Part shown: one piece after another, positions 35,872 to 44,801 of the stretch
How positions within the stretch are numbered: the stretch's first letter is position 1
Layout of the letters: each line of letters opens with the position of its first letter
Assembly (NCBI RefSeq): GCF_900102855.1
Contig: NZ_FMWD01000005.1
Span: 1 to 45,067 of the forward strand
Origin: Thiohalomonas denitrificans
Lineage (GTDB): Bacteria > Pseudomonadota > Gammaproteobacteria > Thiohalomonadales > Thiohalomonadaceae
DNA length: 45,067 nt
Direction of reading: 5' to 3'
Notes under the pieces: generated by a model
The model's input: the letters and a program-made list of their open reading frames with translations, nothing else
The model's database searches: none
Told to the model about the DNA's origin: nothing
Translations under genes and position numbers: made by a program

Positions 35872-37200
35872 ATGGCAAGACGCAGACGTAAAAAGCTTCC
35901 CGCCGAGCCGGTGCAGGCAACGATCGAGAGCATGTCCCACGACGGGCGTGGTGTCGCCCATGTGGAGGACAAGGCTGTATTCATCGACGGTGCGCTTCCG
36001 GGCGAGACGGTGCTGTTCCTCTACACGGACCGCCGTCGCAAGTTCGACGAAGGCACGACCAGCGAAGTCCTCGAGGCATCGCCGCACCGGGTCGAACCCA
36101 AATGCGCCCACTTCGGGCTCTGCGGCGGTTGCAGCCTTCAGCATCTCGATCCGGTGGAGCAGATCCATGCCAAGCAACAGATCCTGCTCGACAACTTCCA
36201 CCACCTGGGAAAAGTGAAACCGGACGAGGTGCTCGAACCGCTCACCGGCCCCTTGTGGGGGTATCGGCGCAAGGCGCGCCTGGGTGTGAAATACGTCATC
36301 AAGAAAGAGAAGCTGTTGGTCGGCTTCCGCGAAAAACACAGCCCCTATGTCGCCGAGCTCTCCCGCTGCGAGGTATTGCATCCCAGTGTGGGTGAGCGAC
36401 TGACCGACCTGGCGGAGCTGATTGCCGGTCTGGAAGCCTACAATCGCATCGCGCAGATCGAGGTGGCGGTGGACGATACCCGGACCGCTCTGGTATTGCG
36501 CAATCTCGTTGAGCTCTCTGCAGCGGATCGGGAGAAGCTGACCGCCTTCGCCCGCACCAATGACCTGTGCCTCTTTCTGCAGCCCAAGGGACCCGACAGC
36601 GTGACACCCCTGTGGCCCGAGTCGATTCAATTGCACTACGCACTGCCGGCCCACGGGGTGGATTACCACTTTGAGCCCACCGATTTCACCCAGGTAAACA
36701 GCGATATCAACCAGGCCATGGTGGAGCGTGCCTTGGAACTGCTGGCGCCGCAGGCGGACGAGCGCGTGCTCGACCTTTTCTGCGGACTGGGCAATTTCAC
36801 TTTGCCGATTGCCAGGCGGGCACAGGCAGTGGTCGGTATCGAGGGGGATCCCGGGCTGATCGAACGGGCCCGAGAGAACGCCGAGCGCAACGGAATAGAA
36901 AACGTGACCTTTCACACCGCCGATCTCATGGCGGACCTAGCTGAGGCGCCCTGGTGGGGAGGAGGCTTCGACAAGGTCCTGCTGGACCCACCGCGCAGCG
37001 GTGCCCAGGCAACCCTTCCGCATATCGCCCGACTCGGGATAAATCGCCTGGTCTACGTCTCCTGCAACCCGGCTACGCTGGCCCGGGATGCCGGCATTCT
37101 GGTCAACGAGTACGGCTATCGGTTGGAGAAGGCCGGGGTCATGGACATGTTCCCGCACACCGCCCATGTGGAGTCCATCGCGCTGTTTACGAAGGGCTGA
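35872..37200 (+). CDS. rlmD: 23S rRNA (uracil-1939-C5)-methyltransferase RlmD
   Basis: 442-residue SAM-dependent methyltransferase. A TRAM domain at the N-terminus (about 10-65), an iron-sulfur cluster site with Cys78, Cys84, Cys87 and Cys166, a SAM-binding fold with LDLFCGLGNFTLP (about 302-314), and the catalytic Cys398 in VYVSCNPATLARD. DPPRSGA precedes it. All key residues of RlmD are present. It is distinguished from TrmA and RlmC by the TRAM plus Cys cluster. Confidence 0.95.
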   Translation: MARRRRKKLPAEPVQATIESMSHDGRGVAHVEDKAVFIDGALPGETVLFLYTDRRRKFDEGTTSEVLEASPHRVEPKCAHFGLCGGCSLQHLDPVEQIHAKQQILLDNFHHLGKVKPDEVLEPLTGPLWGYRRKARLGVKYVIKKEKLLVGFREKHSPYVAELSRCEVLHPSVGERLTDLAELIAGLEAYNRIAQIEVAVDDTRTALVLRNLVELSAADREKLTAFARTNDLCLFLQPKGPDSVTPLWPESIQLHYALPAHGVDYHFEPTDFTQVNSDINQAMVERALELLAPQADERVLDLFCGLGNFTLPIARRAQAVVGIEGDPGLIERARENAERNGIENVTFHTADLMADLAEAPWWGGGFDKVLLDPPRSGAQATLPHIARLGINRLVYVSCNPATLARDAGILVNEYGYRLEKAGVMDMFPHTAHVESIALFTKG

Positions 37201-37203
37201 CCC

Positions 37204-37596
37204 TCACTCCAGCAACTCCGTGTCTCCGTGAGAGTAGGGTGGAGAACAGCAACACAGGACCCGGAGAGGTTCAGTGCCGCTGTTTTCCAGCCTGTGGGCG
37301 GTGCCCGGGGCAATACAGATGGTATCCCCGGGACCGATGGCAATGCGATCTCCACCCAATTGGAGCCACCCCTCACCACTGCTGACGTGGTACAACTCCT
37401 CCGAACGGTAGTGAAGGTGCAGCAGGGTTTTGCCGCCCACCGGTAGCGTCGCCTCGGCGAGGCTCTGCTCGGTGTTGCCCTGCACGGCGGGGTGCATCAA
37501 CTCCCGGATCTCGGAACCATCTTTGGTCCGATAGGGGGTTACCTCCGGATAGCGGGTATGGCGTAGTCGAGTCACAAAATCGCCTTCGGATCCCAT
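37204..37596 (-). CDS. Cupin domain protein
   Basis: 130 residues, single small cupin barrel. The metal-type motif is seen as LLHLHYRSEELYHVSSGEGW (about 58-77), followed by the second motif PGDTICIAPGTAHRLEN. Substrate unknown; relatives include sugar-phosphate isomerase-like and storage-type cupins. The last residues, YSHGDTELLE, are translated from a CGGAGACACGGAG-type repeat at 37216-37232. The stop is three bases from the end of rlmD on the other strand. Confidence 0.8.
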   Translation of the reverse strand: MGSEGDFVTRLRHTRYPEVTPYRTKDGSEIRELMHPAVQGNTEQSLAEATLPVGGKTLLHLHYRSEELYHVSSGEGWLQLGGDRIAIGPGDTICIAPGTAHRLENSGTEPLRVLCCCSPPYSHGDTELLE

Positions 37597-37622
37597 TCAT
37601 CATCACTTCGGGGCCAGGGGCT

Positions 37623-37672
37623 GCCGCCGGTGGCTGTCGGCGGGCACGACCCGCCCTGTGGCCCCCGGCGGC
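37623..37672. terminator. Long GC hairpin between copB and the cupin gene
   Basis: GCCGCCGG (37623-37630) pairs with CCGGCGGC (37665-37672) and GGCGGG (37639-37644) pairs with CCCGCC (37650-37655). Together they form a two-part stem downstream of copB. There is no U-tract, so termination strength is unclear. Confidence 0.5.
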
Positions 37673-37685
37673 GGCCGGTCTGCTT

Positions 37686-38447
37686 TTAAAACCACATCCG
37701 GATGCCGGCGACCAGCGAGGTGTGTTCGTCATCCTCGCCTTCGGCTTCCATCAGGTCTGCGGTGTCACCCAATGCCCGCCGCCATGATACACCGATGTAG
37801 GGCGCTAACTTCCGCGTAAACTCGTAACGCAAGCGCAGTCCCGCCTGCACGAAATTGAATCCTTCCCCGATCCCGAACTCTTCCACTTCATCGAATGCAT
37901 AGGCAGTGGAGAAGCGTGGCTGCAGGATCAGTCGCTGGGTAAACAGCAGCTCATATTCGGCTTCGAGACTGGCCGAAGCATCGCCCTCTTCGCTGACCTG
38001 CAGAGAGGGGTCCATCTCGAAGTAGTAGGGTGCCAACCCCTGGAGCCCGACGGTTGCATAGGTGCGGTCGTGATCCGGTCCCGGACCGTAGATGTGCTGC
38101 TGTCCGATGCCGGCCTGCAGATCCCAGAATGGAGAGATCATGCGGCCGTAGAGGAGTTCGAGCTCCGCCTCACCGCCATCACCCCCGGAACGAACATCTT
38201 CGCCTTCCGCTTTGACCCACAACCGGTGGTAGTCACCGCCATACCAGCCCTGAATTTCCCAGTCGAGCGTATCCTCGTTGTCACCCCAGGCGTATTCGAG
38301 ACGATCGAAAAGGACCGAACCAACTGCGATATCGTCATGAACCGGGGAGGGCCATCCCTCTTTATCGCGCTCCTGATCGGCAGCGACGCTCAAAAACGGA
38401 AACAGCAGCAGAGCCCCTGCGAGTCTTGTCATCCAATTACTATTCAC
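37686..38447 (-). CDS. copB: Outer membrane copper resistance protein CopB (PcoB type)
   Basis: 253 residues. Signal peptide at about 1-22 (LLLFPFLSVAADQ), then a beta-rich barrel with the typical FDRLEYAWGDNEDTLDWEIQGWYGGDYHRLW (about 47-77), alternating aromatic strands, and the final Phe after a RMWF ending as in outer-membrane barrels. CopB/PcoB moves or holds copper at the outer membrane together with the CopA oxidase. The usual Met/His-rich N-terminal insert is absent here. It follows copA by 12 bases in one operon. Confidence 0.92.
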   Translation of the reverse strand: MNSNWMTRLAGALLLFPFLSVAADQERDKEGWPSPVHDDIAVGSVLFDRLEYAWGDNEDTLDWEIQGWYGGDYHRLWVKAEGEDVRSGGDGGEAELELLYGRMISPFWDLQAGIGQQHIYGPGPDHDRTYATVGLQGLAPYYFEMDPSLQVSEEGDASASLEAEYELLFTQRLILQPRFSTAYAFDEVEEFGIGEGFNFVQAGLRLRYEFTRKLAPYIGVSWRRALGDTADLMEAEGEDDEHTSLVAGIRMWF

Positions 38448-38459
38448 ACTACACCTCCA

Positions 38460-40382
38460 TTAAGCGACCGAGACGACACGGAACATGCCGGCTTTCATGT
38501 GGTAGAGCAGGTGGCAATGGAAAGCCCAGTCACCCGGTGCATCCGCGGTGATTTGGGCCGAGACCTTTTCCCCCGGCTTCACGCTGATGGTGTGCTTGCG
38601 CGGCTTTAACGGACCCGCCCCGGTATCCAGCTCCATCCACATTCCATGCAGGTGGATGGGGTGGTCCATCATGGTGTCGTTCACCAGAGTGAGCCGCAGC
38701 CGCTCTCCGTGGTGGAATCTCACCGGTCCCTTCACTTCCGAGAACTTCTTGCCGTCGAACGACCACATGTAACGTTCCATATTGCCGGTCAAATGGAGTT
38801 CGATCTCCCGGCCGGGCTTCCGCTGATCCGGCCAGGGGTGGAGACTTTTCAGGTCGGAGTAGACCAGGACCCGGTGCGAATCGGTGCTCTCCAGTCCGAC
38901 ACCGGGCTCATCCAGACGGCTGCGGGGGTTCATGGCCACCATGGCGGCTCCGGGTCCGTGATTGTTCGGTCCGTGCTCCACGGATCGGGAGCTATCCCCG
39001 ACCATGCCGTCCATTGCGGCGTGTTGGTTCGCCTGCCCCTCTTCCACGGCGGGGCCGTCCATGTTCATCGATTCGCCTTGGTTTTCCATGGAAGCCATGT
39101 TTTTGGAAGGATTCATTTCCTCCATCGAGTTCCCCATGTCCATATTCATGTCCATCGACTGACCCGACTCTTCCATGGATGCCATACTCCCGGACGAATC
39201 CATGTTATCCATCGACCCGGAGCCCTCCATGTCCATATCCATGTCCATATCCATGTCCATCCCCATGCTGTCCATGCCACGCACCGGCGCCGGACGTCGT
39301 TTGGGGATTGCCGCGGAGTCGCCGTCCCGGGTCGACAGGGTGCCGCGGGCAAAGCCGCTACGATTCATCGACTCGGCGAACAGGGTGTAGGCACGATCCT
39401 CGTCCGGCTCAACAATCACATCGTAGGTTTCGGCGATACCAATCCGGAATTCGTCGACCGGCACGGGTTGGGTGTTCTGTCCATCGGCCTGAACGACGGT
39501 CATTTTGAGACCGGGGATGCGGACATCGAAATAGCTCATGGCCGACCCGTTGATGAAACGCAGCCGAACCTTTTCCCCGGGGTTGAAGAGGGCGGTCCAG
39601 TTCTCCTCCGGAGCCATACCGTTGAGTAGAAACGTATAGGTGGAACCGGTGACATCCGCGATATCGGTCGGGCTCATTCGCATGTTGCCCCACATGCGCC
39701 GATCCCGCATCGTTGGCCCCCAACCCTTCTCTTCGACATCACGGAAGAAGTCGGCCACGGTGCGTTTTTGATAGTTGTAGTAGCCTTCCGCCTTCTTGAG
39801 GTTCTTCAGGACCTCCATTGGATCCTCGAAGGTCCAGTCCGAGAGCATTACCACATAGTCGCGATCATATTCGAAAGGCTCCGGTTCTGCCGGATCAATG
39901 ACCAACGGGCCGTAATGCCCCAACTGCTCCTGCAGTCCGGAATGGCTGTGGTACCAGTATGTGCCGCTCTGGTTCAGCGGATAACGGTAGGTGAAGGTTT
40001 CACCGGCCGGGATTCCCGGAAAGCTGACGCCGGGTACACCATCCATCTGAAACGGCAGAAGAATTCCATGCCAATGGATCGAAGTTGCCTCATCCAGCAG
40101 GTTGGTAACGCGCAGGGTTGCGATCGTACCCTCTTTCAGTCGAATCAGAGGTCCGGGCGTAGTGCCGTTAATGGTTATCGGTTGTGCCCGTTCTCCGGCG
40201 ATGCGGCCGGTGGTGCGTTCGATGGCAAGATCCACCGCACCATCGTGTCCCAGACCGCTGGTTGGGTCCAACCCCTCGCGTTGCGAGGCATAGGCCGGAA
40301 TCCAACCGTTAAGCCCCGCCAGGACGCCAACGCTTACCGCACTTTTCAGAAAATTGCGGCGAGAAAACCCTTTGTTCTGCAT
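38460..40382 (-). CDS. copA: Multicopper oxidase CopA (PcoA type), Tat-exported
   Basis: 640 residues from ATG 40382 (GGAGA upstream); a longer frame to 40436 is unlikely. Twin-arginine signal SRRNFLK at 7-13. Copper ligands: HWHG (N-terminal half), YWYHSHSG, DHPIHLHGMW, and HCHLLYHM starting at 622 with His622, Cys623, His624, His628 and Met633. Residues about 364-460 are very Met/Asp/Ser/Glu-rich (MDMDMDMDMDMEG and repeats), a copper-binding insert larger than usual. It likely oxidises periplasmic Cu(I). Upstream is a small secreted gene. Confidence 0.95.
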   Translation of the reverse strand: MQNKGFSRRNFLKSAVSVGVLAGLNGWIPAYASQREGLDPTSGLGHDGAVDLAIERTTGRIAGERAQPITINGTTPGPLIRLKEGTIATLRVTNLLDEATSIHWHGILLPFQMDGVPGVSFPGIPAGETFTYRYPLNQSGTYWYHSHSGLQEQLGHYGPLVIDPAEPEPFEYDRDYVVMLSDWTFEDPMEVLKNLKKAEGYYNYQKRTVADFFRDVEEKGWGPTMRDRRMWGNMRMSPTDIADVTGSTYTFLLNGMAPEENWTALFNPGEKVRLRFINGSAMSYFDVRIPGLKMTVVQADGQNTQPVPVDEFRIGIAETYDVIVEPDEDRAYTLFAESMNRSGFARGTLSTRDGDSAAIPKRRPAPVRGMDSMGMDMDMDMDMDMEGSGSMDNMDSSGSMASMEESGQSMDMNMDMGNSMEEMNPSKNMASMENQGESMNMDGPAVEEGQANQHAAMDGMVGDSSRSVEHGPNNHGPGAAMVAMNPRSRLDEPGVGLESTDSHRVLVYSDLKSLHPWPDQRKPGREIELHLTGNMERYMWSFDGKKFSEVKGPVRFHHGERLRLTLVNDTMMDHPIHLHGMWMELDTGAGPLKPRKHTISVKPGEKVSAQITADAPGDWAFHCHLLYHMKAGMFRVVSVA

Positions 40383-40510
40383 GCTCGTTCTCCGTTGTTC
40401 CAGGGAATTCGGTTGCACAACCGCATTCGCTTTCAATCAACTTACGGGCGAAGCGGTCGAATCGGTTTTGGAGAGAAACAGGGGAGTTGCCGCGAAGCGG
40501 CAAAGGGCTC

Positions 40511-40882
40511 TCAAAGCCTCAGGCGGCGGGTGATTAGATAGAGCGGCCCATCGGGCACAGAAGCGATCCGTGGAAGGACGACTCCGATTCCTTCGTCCGG
40601 AAACGGCACAACACGGGATCGCATCTTCACCGGAAGCGGGATTGGTCCGGAAGGCAGGAACTTTTCAGCATCCACGGCTGCAGGAGCCGAAAACCGATGG
40701 CAATCATCGCCGGCCATGCACGGATAGGGCATCTCCTGCTCATGGTTCATGCCCCTCTCCATGGCCATGGCACAGGGACCCACCAAGGCCGATAGGAGTA
40801 ACAGCGTCAACAGAACCCGCGGTTCCCGCAGGAGCCTGATCGGAGTCCGGCCGGCACCGGTATGTTTTGCAGAAGGGGTCAA
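40511..40882 (-). CDS. Small secreted protein of the copper operon
   Basis: 123 residues from a TTG at 40882. Hydrophobic helix at about 23-36 followed by AMA, so cleavage after residue 40 is likely. The mature part has MNHEQEMPYPCMAGDDCHRF, rich in Met, His and Cys, a plausible metal site. The C-terminus is Arg/Leu-rich (LYLITRRLRL). I know small Met/His/Cys proteins before copA in related loci but not a named family. Start is uncertain since no strong ribosome site is seen. A short hairpin GCCGC-GAA-GCGGC (40489-40501) lies between it and copA. Confidence 0.6.
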   Translation of the reverse strand: MTPSAKHTGAGRTPIRLLREPRVLLTLLLLSALVGPCAMAMERGMNHEQEMPYPCMAGDDCHRFSAPAAVDAEKFLPSGPIPLPVKMRSRVVPFPDEGIGVVLPRIASVPDGPLYLITRRLRL

Positions 40883-41113
40883 GGCGACTACGCTAATTCC
40901 GGGTTATTTTCTGACTAAAAAGGTCGACATTAGTAGACTAGCACCTGAATAGCCCGGATGCACGCTCCAACCAATAGCGGGTCCGGCGGAAAGCTCTGGT
41001 CCGAGGCAGCGGTTTCCGACGAAGGCTGCTCGTTTTTGGTATGACATACTTGCTGTTTTGCATAGCAGCAACTAAAAGTTCAATACCAATGACAACTTAC
41101 AAGGAGGTAGGTG
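40883..41113. promoter_or_regulatory. Divergent control region of the copper locus
   Basis: 231 bases between the copA-side and VWA-side genes. TTGCTG (41050-41055) and CAGCAA (41066-41071) form an inverted repeat with a 10-base spacing. It overlaps a weak promoter-like stretch (ATGACA at 41041-41046). No CueR-type or CopR box was identified with confidence. AAGGAGG at 41101-41107 serves the VWA gene. Confidence 0.4.
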
Positions 41114-42436
41114 ATGTACCTATCCAGGTTAGTACGCGAACCGTTGGCCAAGGCTTGGCCAATTATCCTGTTTTCTCTGCTTCTCAGTATCTCCCTAATG
41201 CCGGCTGTGACCGAGGCGGCGGTGGACATGCGGGTCAATGCTCAGGCCGATCCTGTCGAAGTGCATGCAACGGTAACGGACGCAGATGGCAATTTTGTAA
41301 CCGACTTGAATGAAGCCGATTTTCAAATCGTCGAAAACGGAACGTCGATGCCGATAACAAGCTTCCGGCAGCCGGCCATCACAAGTGAACAGGATGACGT
41401 GGCGCTCTCGGTGGTATTTGTCATCGACAACAGCGGTAGCCTGGATGCTCTCAACAGGCAGGTCGAAGATTCGGTGGTCAGTTTCGTAAGGAACATGCAA
41501 CTCGGCGACTATGTCGGGCTGGTGAAGTTTCGCACGGAAATCGTCACCACCGATTTCACAATGGTGGATCCCTCGAATACGACAGCCATCGAGGAGGCCA
41601 TCTATCAGCAGCTGAACCCGGATGAATCAACGTCTCCGATCTTCGATGCCATGATGGAGGCACTCACGATGGCAGAGAACGGCCCGGTGGGTGTCAATGG
41701 CCCGAAGGCCATCGTACTGCTGTCGGACGGATACGACCATTATTCCGATACGGAACTCCCGGAACTCCTCGGGGCCATTGATTCAAGCGGCATACCCGTC
41801 TTCACCATCGGTTTCGGCTCGAACGTAGAGACCGACACCATGACGCAAATCGCACAGGAGGGTGGTACTGATTACGTCGCGGCCGATGATGGGCAGGCAT
41901 TGGAGGCCGTACAACTGGAAATGGCCAAACTACTCCAGAATGGCTATTTGCTGACCTATCAATCCGCTGTCGCTCCTGATGAATGTAGCGCGGTCGAGTT
42001 GTCGCTGAGCGTTACAGGCCAGCCATCCCAGGAAACAACCTTCGACCGCTGCGGAAGCAATAACTTCGCTCCCCATATTCAAACGGTGAAGCAAAAGAGT
42101 TTCGAGCTTGGAGAGCCGGTCTCACTGGCCATCGACGCATCCGATCCCGAAGGTGATCCGCTGGAGTTCAGTGCGGAGGGACTTCCTCCCGGTCTTTCCA
42201 TTAATACCCGGACGGGAGTTATCTCGGGTACGCCGACTACAGTCGGAAACTACGATGTCCAGGTCGCAGTGACTGACGGCCAGGCGACCAGCCGGATCGC
42301 ATTCACCACGGACATTCTAGAGGCAGGGACGACCAGTGGTAGCGGCGGTGGTGGCTCGTTTGGCCCATCCGGCCTGGCTCTACTTTTACTGCTGTGGGGT
42401 CTATCCATCGTCGCAACCAGAAAGCGCTCCGTGTAG
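41114..42436 (+). CDS. von Willebrand factor A domain protein with GlyGly-CTERM sorting signal
   Basis: 440 residues from ATG 41114, with AAGGAGG six bases upstream. N-terminal signal peptide (about 15-36, cleavage after AAVD or nearby). VWA domain at about 95-285 with a MIDAS motif DNSGS at 105-109. An Ig-like 'putative Ig' (He_PIG) domain with DPEGDPLEFSAEGLPPGLSI follows at about 340-400. The C-terminus is GSGGGGSFGPSGLALLLLLW followed by GLSIVATRKRSV: glycine-rich, membrane helix, basic end, the GlyGly-CTERM pattern handled by rhombosortases. No rhombosortase is in the window. It is unusual for a copper locus, and its partner ligand is unknown. Confidence 0.85.
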   Translation: MYLSRLVREPLAKAWPIILFSLLLSISLMPAVTEAAVDMRVNAQADPVEVHATVTDADGNFVTDLNEADFQIVENGTSMPITSFRQPAITSEQDDVALSVVFVIDNSGSLDALNRQVEDSVVSFVRNMQLGDYVGLVKFRTEIVTTDFTMVDPSNTTAIEEAIYQQLNPDESTSPIFDAMMEALTMAENGPVGVNGPKAIVLLSDGYDHYSDTELPELLGAIDSSGIPVFTIGFGSNVETDTMTQIAQEGGTDYVAADDGQALEAVQLEMAKLLQNGYLLTYQSAVAPDECSAVELSLSVTGQPSQETTFDRCGSNNFAPHIQTVKQKSFELGEPVSLAIDASDPEGDPLEFSAEGLPPGLSINTRTGVISGTPTTVGNYDVQVAVTDGQATSRIAFTTDILEAGTTSGSGGGGSFGPSGLALLLLLWGLSIVATRKRSV

Positions 42437-42485
42437 AAGACCTTTGAAGCTGAATGTACCCGGCGGTATCGCCGCAAGGGTTCAG

Positions 42486-42545
42486 GAACGGCAGATTCGC
42501 ATCGCACGCTCTAACAGCAGGCGCCACGAATCTGCCGTTCTTTTT
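42486..42545 (+). terminator. Terminator with a 14-bp perfect stem after the VWA gene
   Basis: GAACGGCAGATTCG (42486-42499) pairs perfectly with CGAATCTGCCGTTC (42527-42540) around a 27-base loop, followed by TTTTT. It overlaps the possible 5' extension of the ATPase frame and argues against it. Confidence 0.85.
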
Positions 42546-42648
42546 ATGGAGGGTCAGCCGCTTCAAACCGGCAAAGAAACTGAAAAGCAATCCCCGTTTC
42601 CGCAAACTACGATTAAGAGTGGCATCCCAAAAATTCAAAGGTCAAATC

Positions 42649-44703
42649 ATGCAGCACGCCGGCCATTCCGGCCCAGCGGGGAAGCAGGACAAACATACCG
42701 ATCACCAGCAGCAACAGGGCGGACATCAGGCACACCATGCCGCCATGATCGCCGATTACCGGCGGCGGTTCTGGTTCTCTCTGGCGCTGACCGTGCCGAT
42801 CCTGGCGCTATCGCCGATGATACGGTCGTTTCTCGGCCTTGAGGACCTGCTCCGCTTTCCAGGAGACGCACTGGTTCTGTTCCTGCTCGCCACCGGCGTT
42901 TACTTCTATGGCGGATGGCCATTCCTACGCGGGCTCTACGATGACCTGAGCCGGCGCGAGCCGGGAATGATGACCCTGATCGGGCTGGCCATCACAGTCG
43001 CCTATGGCTACTCCAGCGCCGTTGTCTTCGGTCTGGAGGGTGAGGTCTTCTTCTGGGAACTGGCGACGCTCATCGACGTCATGCTCATTGGCCACTGGGT
43101 GGAAATGCGTTCGGTAATGGGGGCCTCGGGTGCCCTGGAGGCCCTGGTCAGACTGTTGCCCACCGAGGCTCATCGCCTCAGGGAAGATGGCAGCGTAGAG
43201 GAGGTTTCAGCATCGGATCTGGCCGTTGGAGACAAGATCCTGGTCAAGCCGGGGGAGAAGGTCCCCACCGATGGCGTGATTGCAAAAGGCGAGAGCAGCT
43301 TTGACGAATCGATGCTCACCGGCGAATCGGTACCGGTTTACAAGGATGAAGGAACACAGGTAATCGGCGGCTCGGTGAACGGCGAGAACAGTGTCACCGT
43401 CGAGATCCGGAAGACCGGCCGCGACACCTATCTCTCGCAGGTCATCGATATGGTTCAACAGGCCCAGAGTTCACGCTCGCGCAGCCAGAACCTGGCAGAC
43501 CGTGCCGGTGGATGGTTGACCTATATTGCGATCAGCGCCGGCTTGCTGACGCTGTTCACCTGGCTGACATTCGGTGCCGATTTCGAGTTCTCCCTGGAAC
43601 GCATGGTGACCGTGATGGTGATCACCTGCCCTCACGCGCTTGGTCTGGCCGTTCCCCTGGTGGTGGCGATGAGTACCAGCATGGGCGCATCGAACGGGCT
43701 TCTGATCCGCAATCGGGCCGCCTTCGAACAGTCGCGGGACCTCGGCGCTGTGGTATTCGACAAGACCGGCACTCTCACCGAAGGCCATTTCGGTGTGCGT
43801 GAAACCACTGCCTTTGGAGACTGGGACGAAACCGAGGTCCTGCGCATAGCCGCTGCTCTGGAAAGCCAGTCGGAACATCCTATCGCCCGTGGCGTCACCG
43901 ACGCCGCCACGAAAAAGGACCTCAAGCTGGCGAGCGTCAGCCATTTCCACAACCTGACCGGGCGGGGCGCTGAAGCCGAGATCGAGGGGCGCCGGGTTCG
44001 AGTGGTCAGTCCGGGTTACGCTCGAGAGGAGGGATTCCGCGTGGATGAGGAGGTTATCAGCCGCCTGTCGGAGGGCGGCAATACGGTCATTCTCCTCATC
44101 GTGGCGGACGAAGTCGCCGGGGCCATCGCCTTGGCAGACGTCGTCCGGGCTTCCTCCAAAGCGGCCGTAACCCGGCTAAAGGCCATGGGAATACAGTGCA
44201 TCATGCTAACCGGCGATACGGAAGCCGTAGCCCGCAGTGTTGCTGCCGAGCTGGGACTCGATGACTACTTTGCGGGCGTATTGCCGGATCAGAAAGCCGC
44301 CAAAATTCGCGAAGTAAAGCAGCGGGGACTGCGGGTCGCGATGGTGGGCGATGGCGTCAATGATGCCCCTGCCCTGGTGGAATCGGATCTCGGCATCGCC
44401 ATCGGCGCCGGGACCGATGTGGCCATCGAATCGGCCGACGTCGTTCTGGTGAAGAACGATCCCGAAAAAGTGGCAGCAATCCTGGCGCTTTCACGTGCCA
44501 CCTACCGGAAAATGCTGCAGAACCTGGGCTGGGCGACCGGCTATAACGTCGTGGCCATTCCACTGGCGGCCGGGGTTGCGGCCGGTGCGGGGATCATTCT
44601 TTCACCGGCGATCGGTGCGGCCTTGATGTCCGTCTCCACCGTCATTGTCGCGGTCAATGCCCGCTTGCTGAAGCGGACGGATATTCTCCGGTCCACCGCA
44701 TGA
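42649..44703 (+). CDS. copB: Copper-transporting P-type ATPase, CPH class (CopB-like)
   Basis: 684 residues. The N-terminus is His/Gln-rich (HAGHSGP, HTDHQQQQGGHQAHH) with no CXXC-type metal domain. P1B-type core: TGES at 224-227, CPH at 327-329 in the metal-binding helix, DKTGT at 371-375 (phosphorylated Asp371), HP at 410-411, and GDGVND at 568-573. CPH marks the P1B-3 class, linked with Cu(II)/Ag(I) export. I take ATG 42649 as start; the open frame from 42454 would pass through the terminator hairpin. The symbol copB follows the P-type ATPase use and should not be confused with the outer-membrane CopB upstream. Confidence 0.9.
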   Translation: MQHAGHSGPAGKQDKHTDHQQQQGGHQAHHAAMIADYRRRFWFSLALTVPILALSPMIRSFLGLEDLLRFPGDALVLFLLATGVYFYGGWPFLRGLYDDLSRREPGMMTLIGLAITVAYGYSSAVVFGLEGEVFFWELATLIDVMLIGHWVEMRSVMGASGALEALVRLLPTEAHRLREDGSVEEVSASDLAVGDKILVKPGEKVPTDGVIAKGESSFDESMLTGESVPVYKDEGTQVIGGSVNGENSVTVEIRKTGRDTYLSQVIDMVQQAQSSRSRSQNLADRAGGWLTYIAISAGLLTLFTWLTFGADFEFSLERMVTVMVITCPHALGLAVPLVVAMSTSMGASNGLLIRNRAAFEQSRDLGAVVFDKTGTLTEGHFGVRETTAFGDWDETEVLRIAAALESQSEHPIARGVTDAATKKDLKLASVSHFHNLTGRGAEAEIEGRRVRVVSPGYAREEGFRVDEEVISRLSEGGNTVILLIVADEVAGAIALADVVRASSKAAVTRLKAMGIQCIMLTGDTEAVARSVAAELGLDDYFAGVLPDQKAAKIREVKQRGLRVAMVGDGVNDAPALVESDLGIAIGAGTDVAIESADVVLVKNDPEKVAAILALSRATYRKMLQNLGWATGYNVVAIPLAAGVAAGAGIILSPAIGAALMSVSTVIVAVNARLLKRTDILRSTA

Positions 44704-44801
44704 AAGCTTCTCAGCCATCCGGATTTCCGGGGCCGGGTACTCAGTGCCGCATGGAGGTAATCAATCCCACTGCGGCCGAAACAGCAATGGAGGAGGTACT
44801 T

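Noticed and set aside
39226-39270. Short tandem repeats that might suggest a CRISPR array
   Set aside because: Units are 6 bases, in frame in copA and without spacers. The same holds for the 18-base units at 44950-45067. No CRISPR repeat-spacer pattern exists in the window.
42454-42648. Upstream extension of the copper ATPase frame
   Set aside because: It would translate the terminator hairpin at 42486-42545 and gives a non-conserved leader; ATG 42649 starts the His-rich N-terminus.
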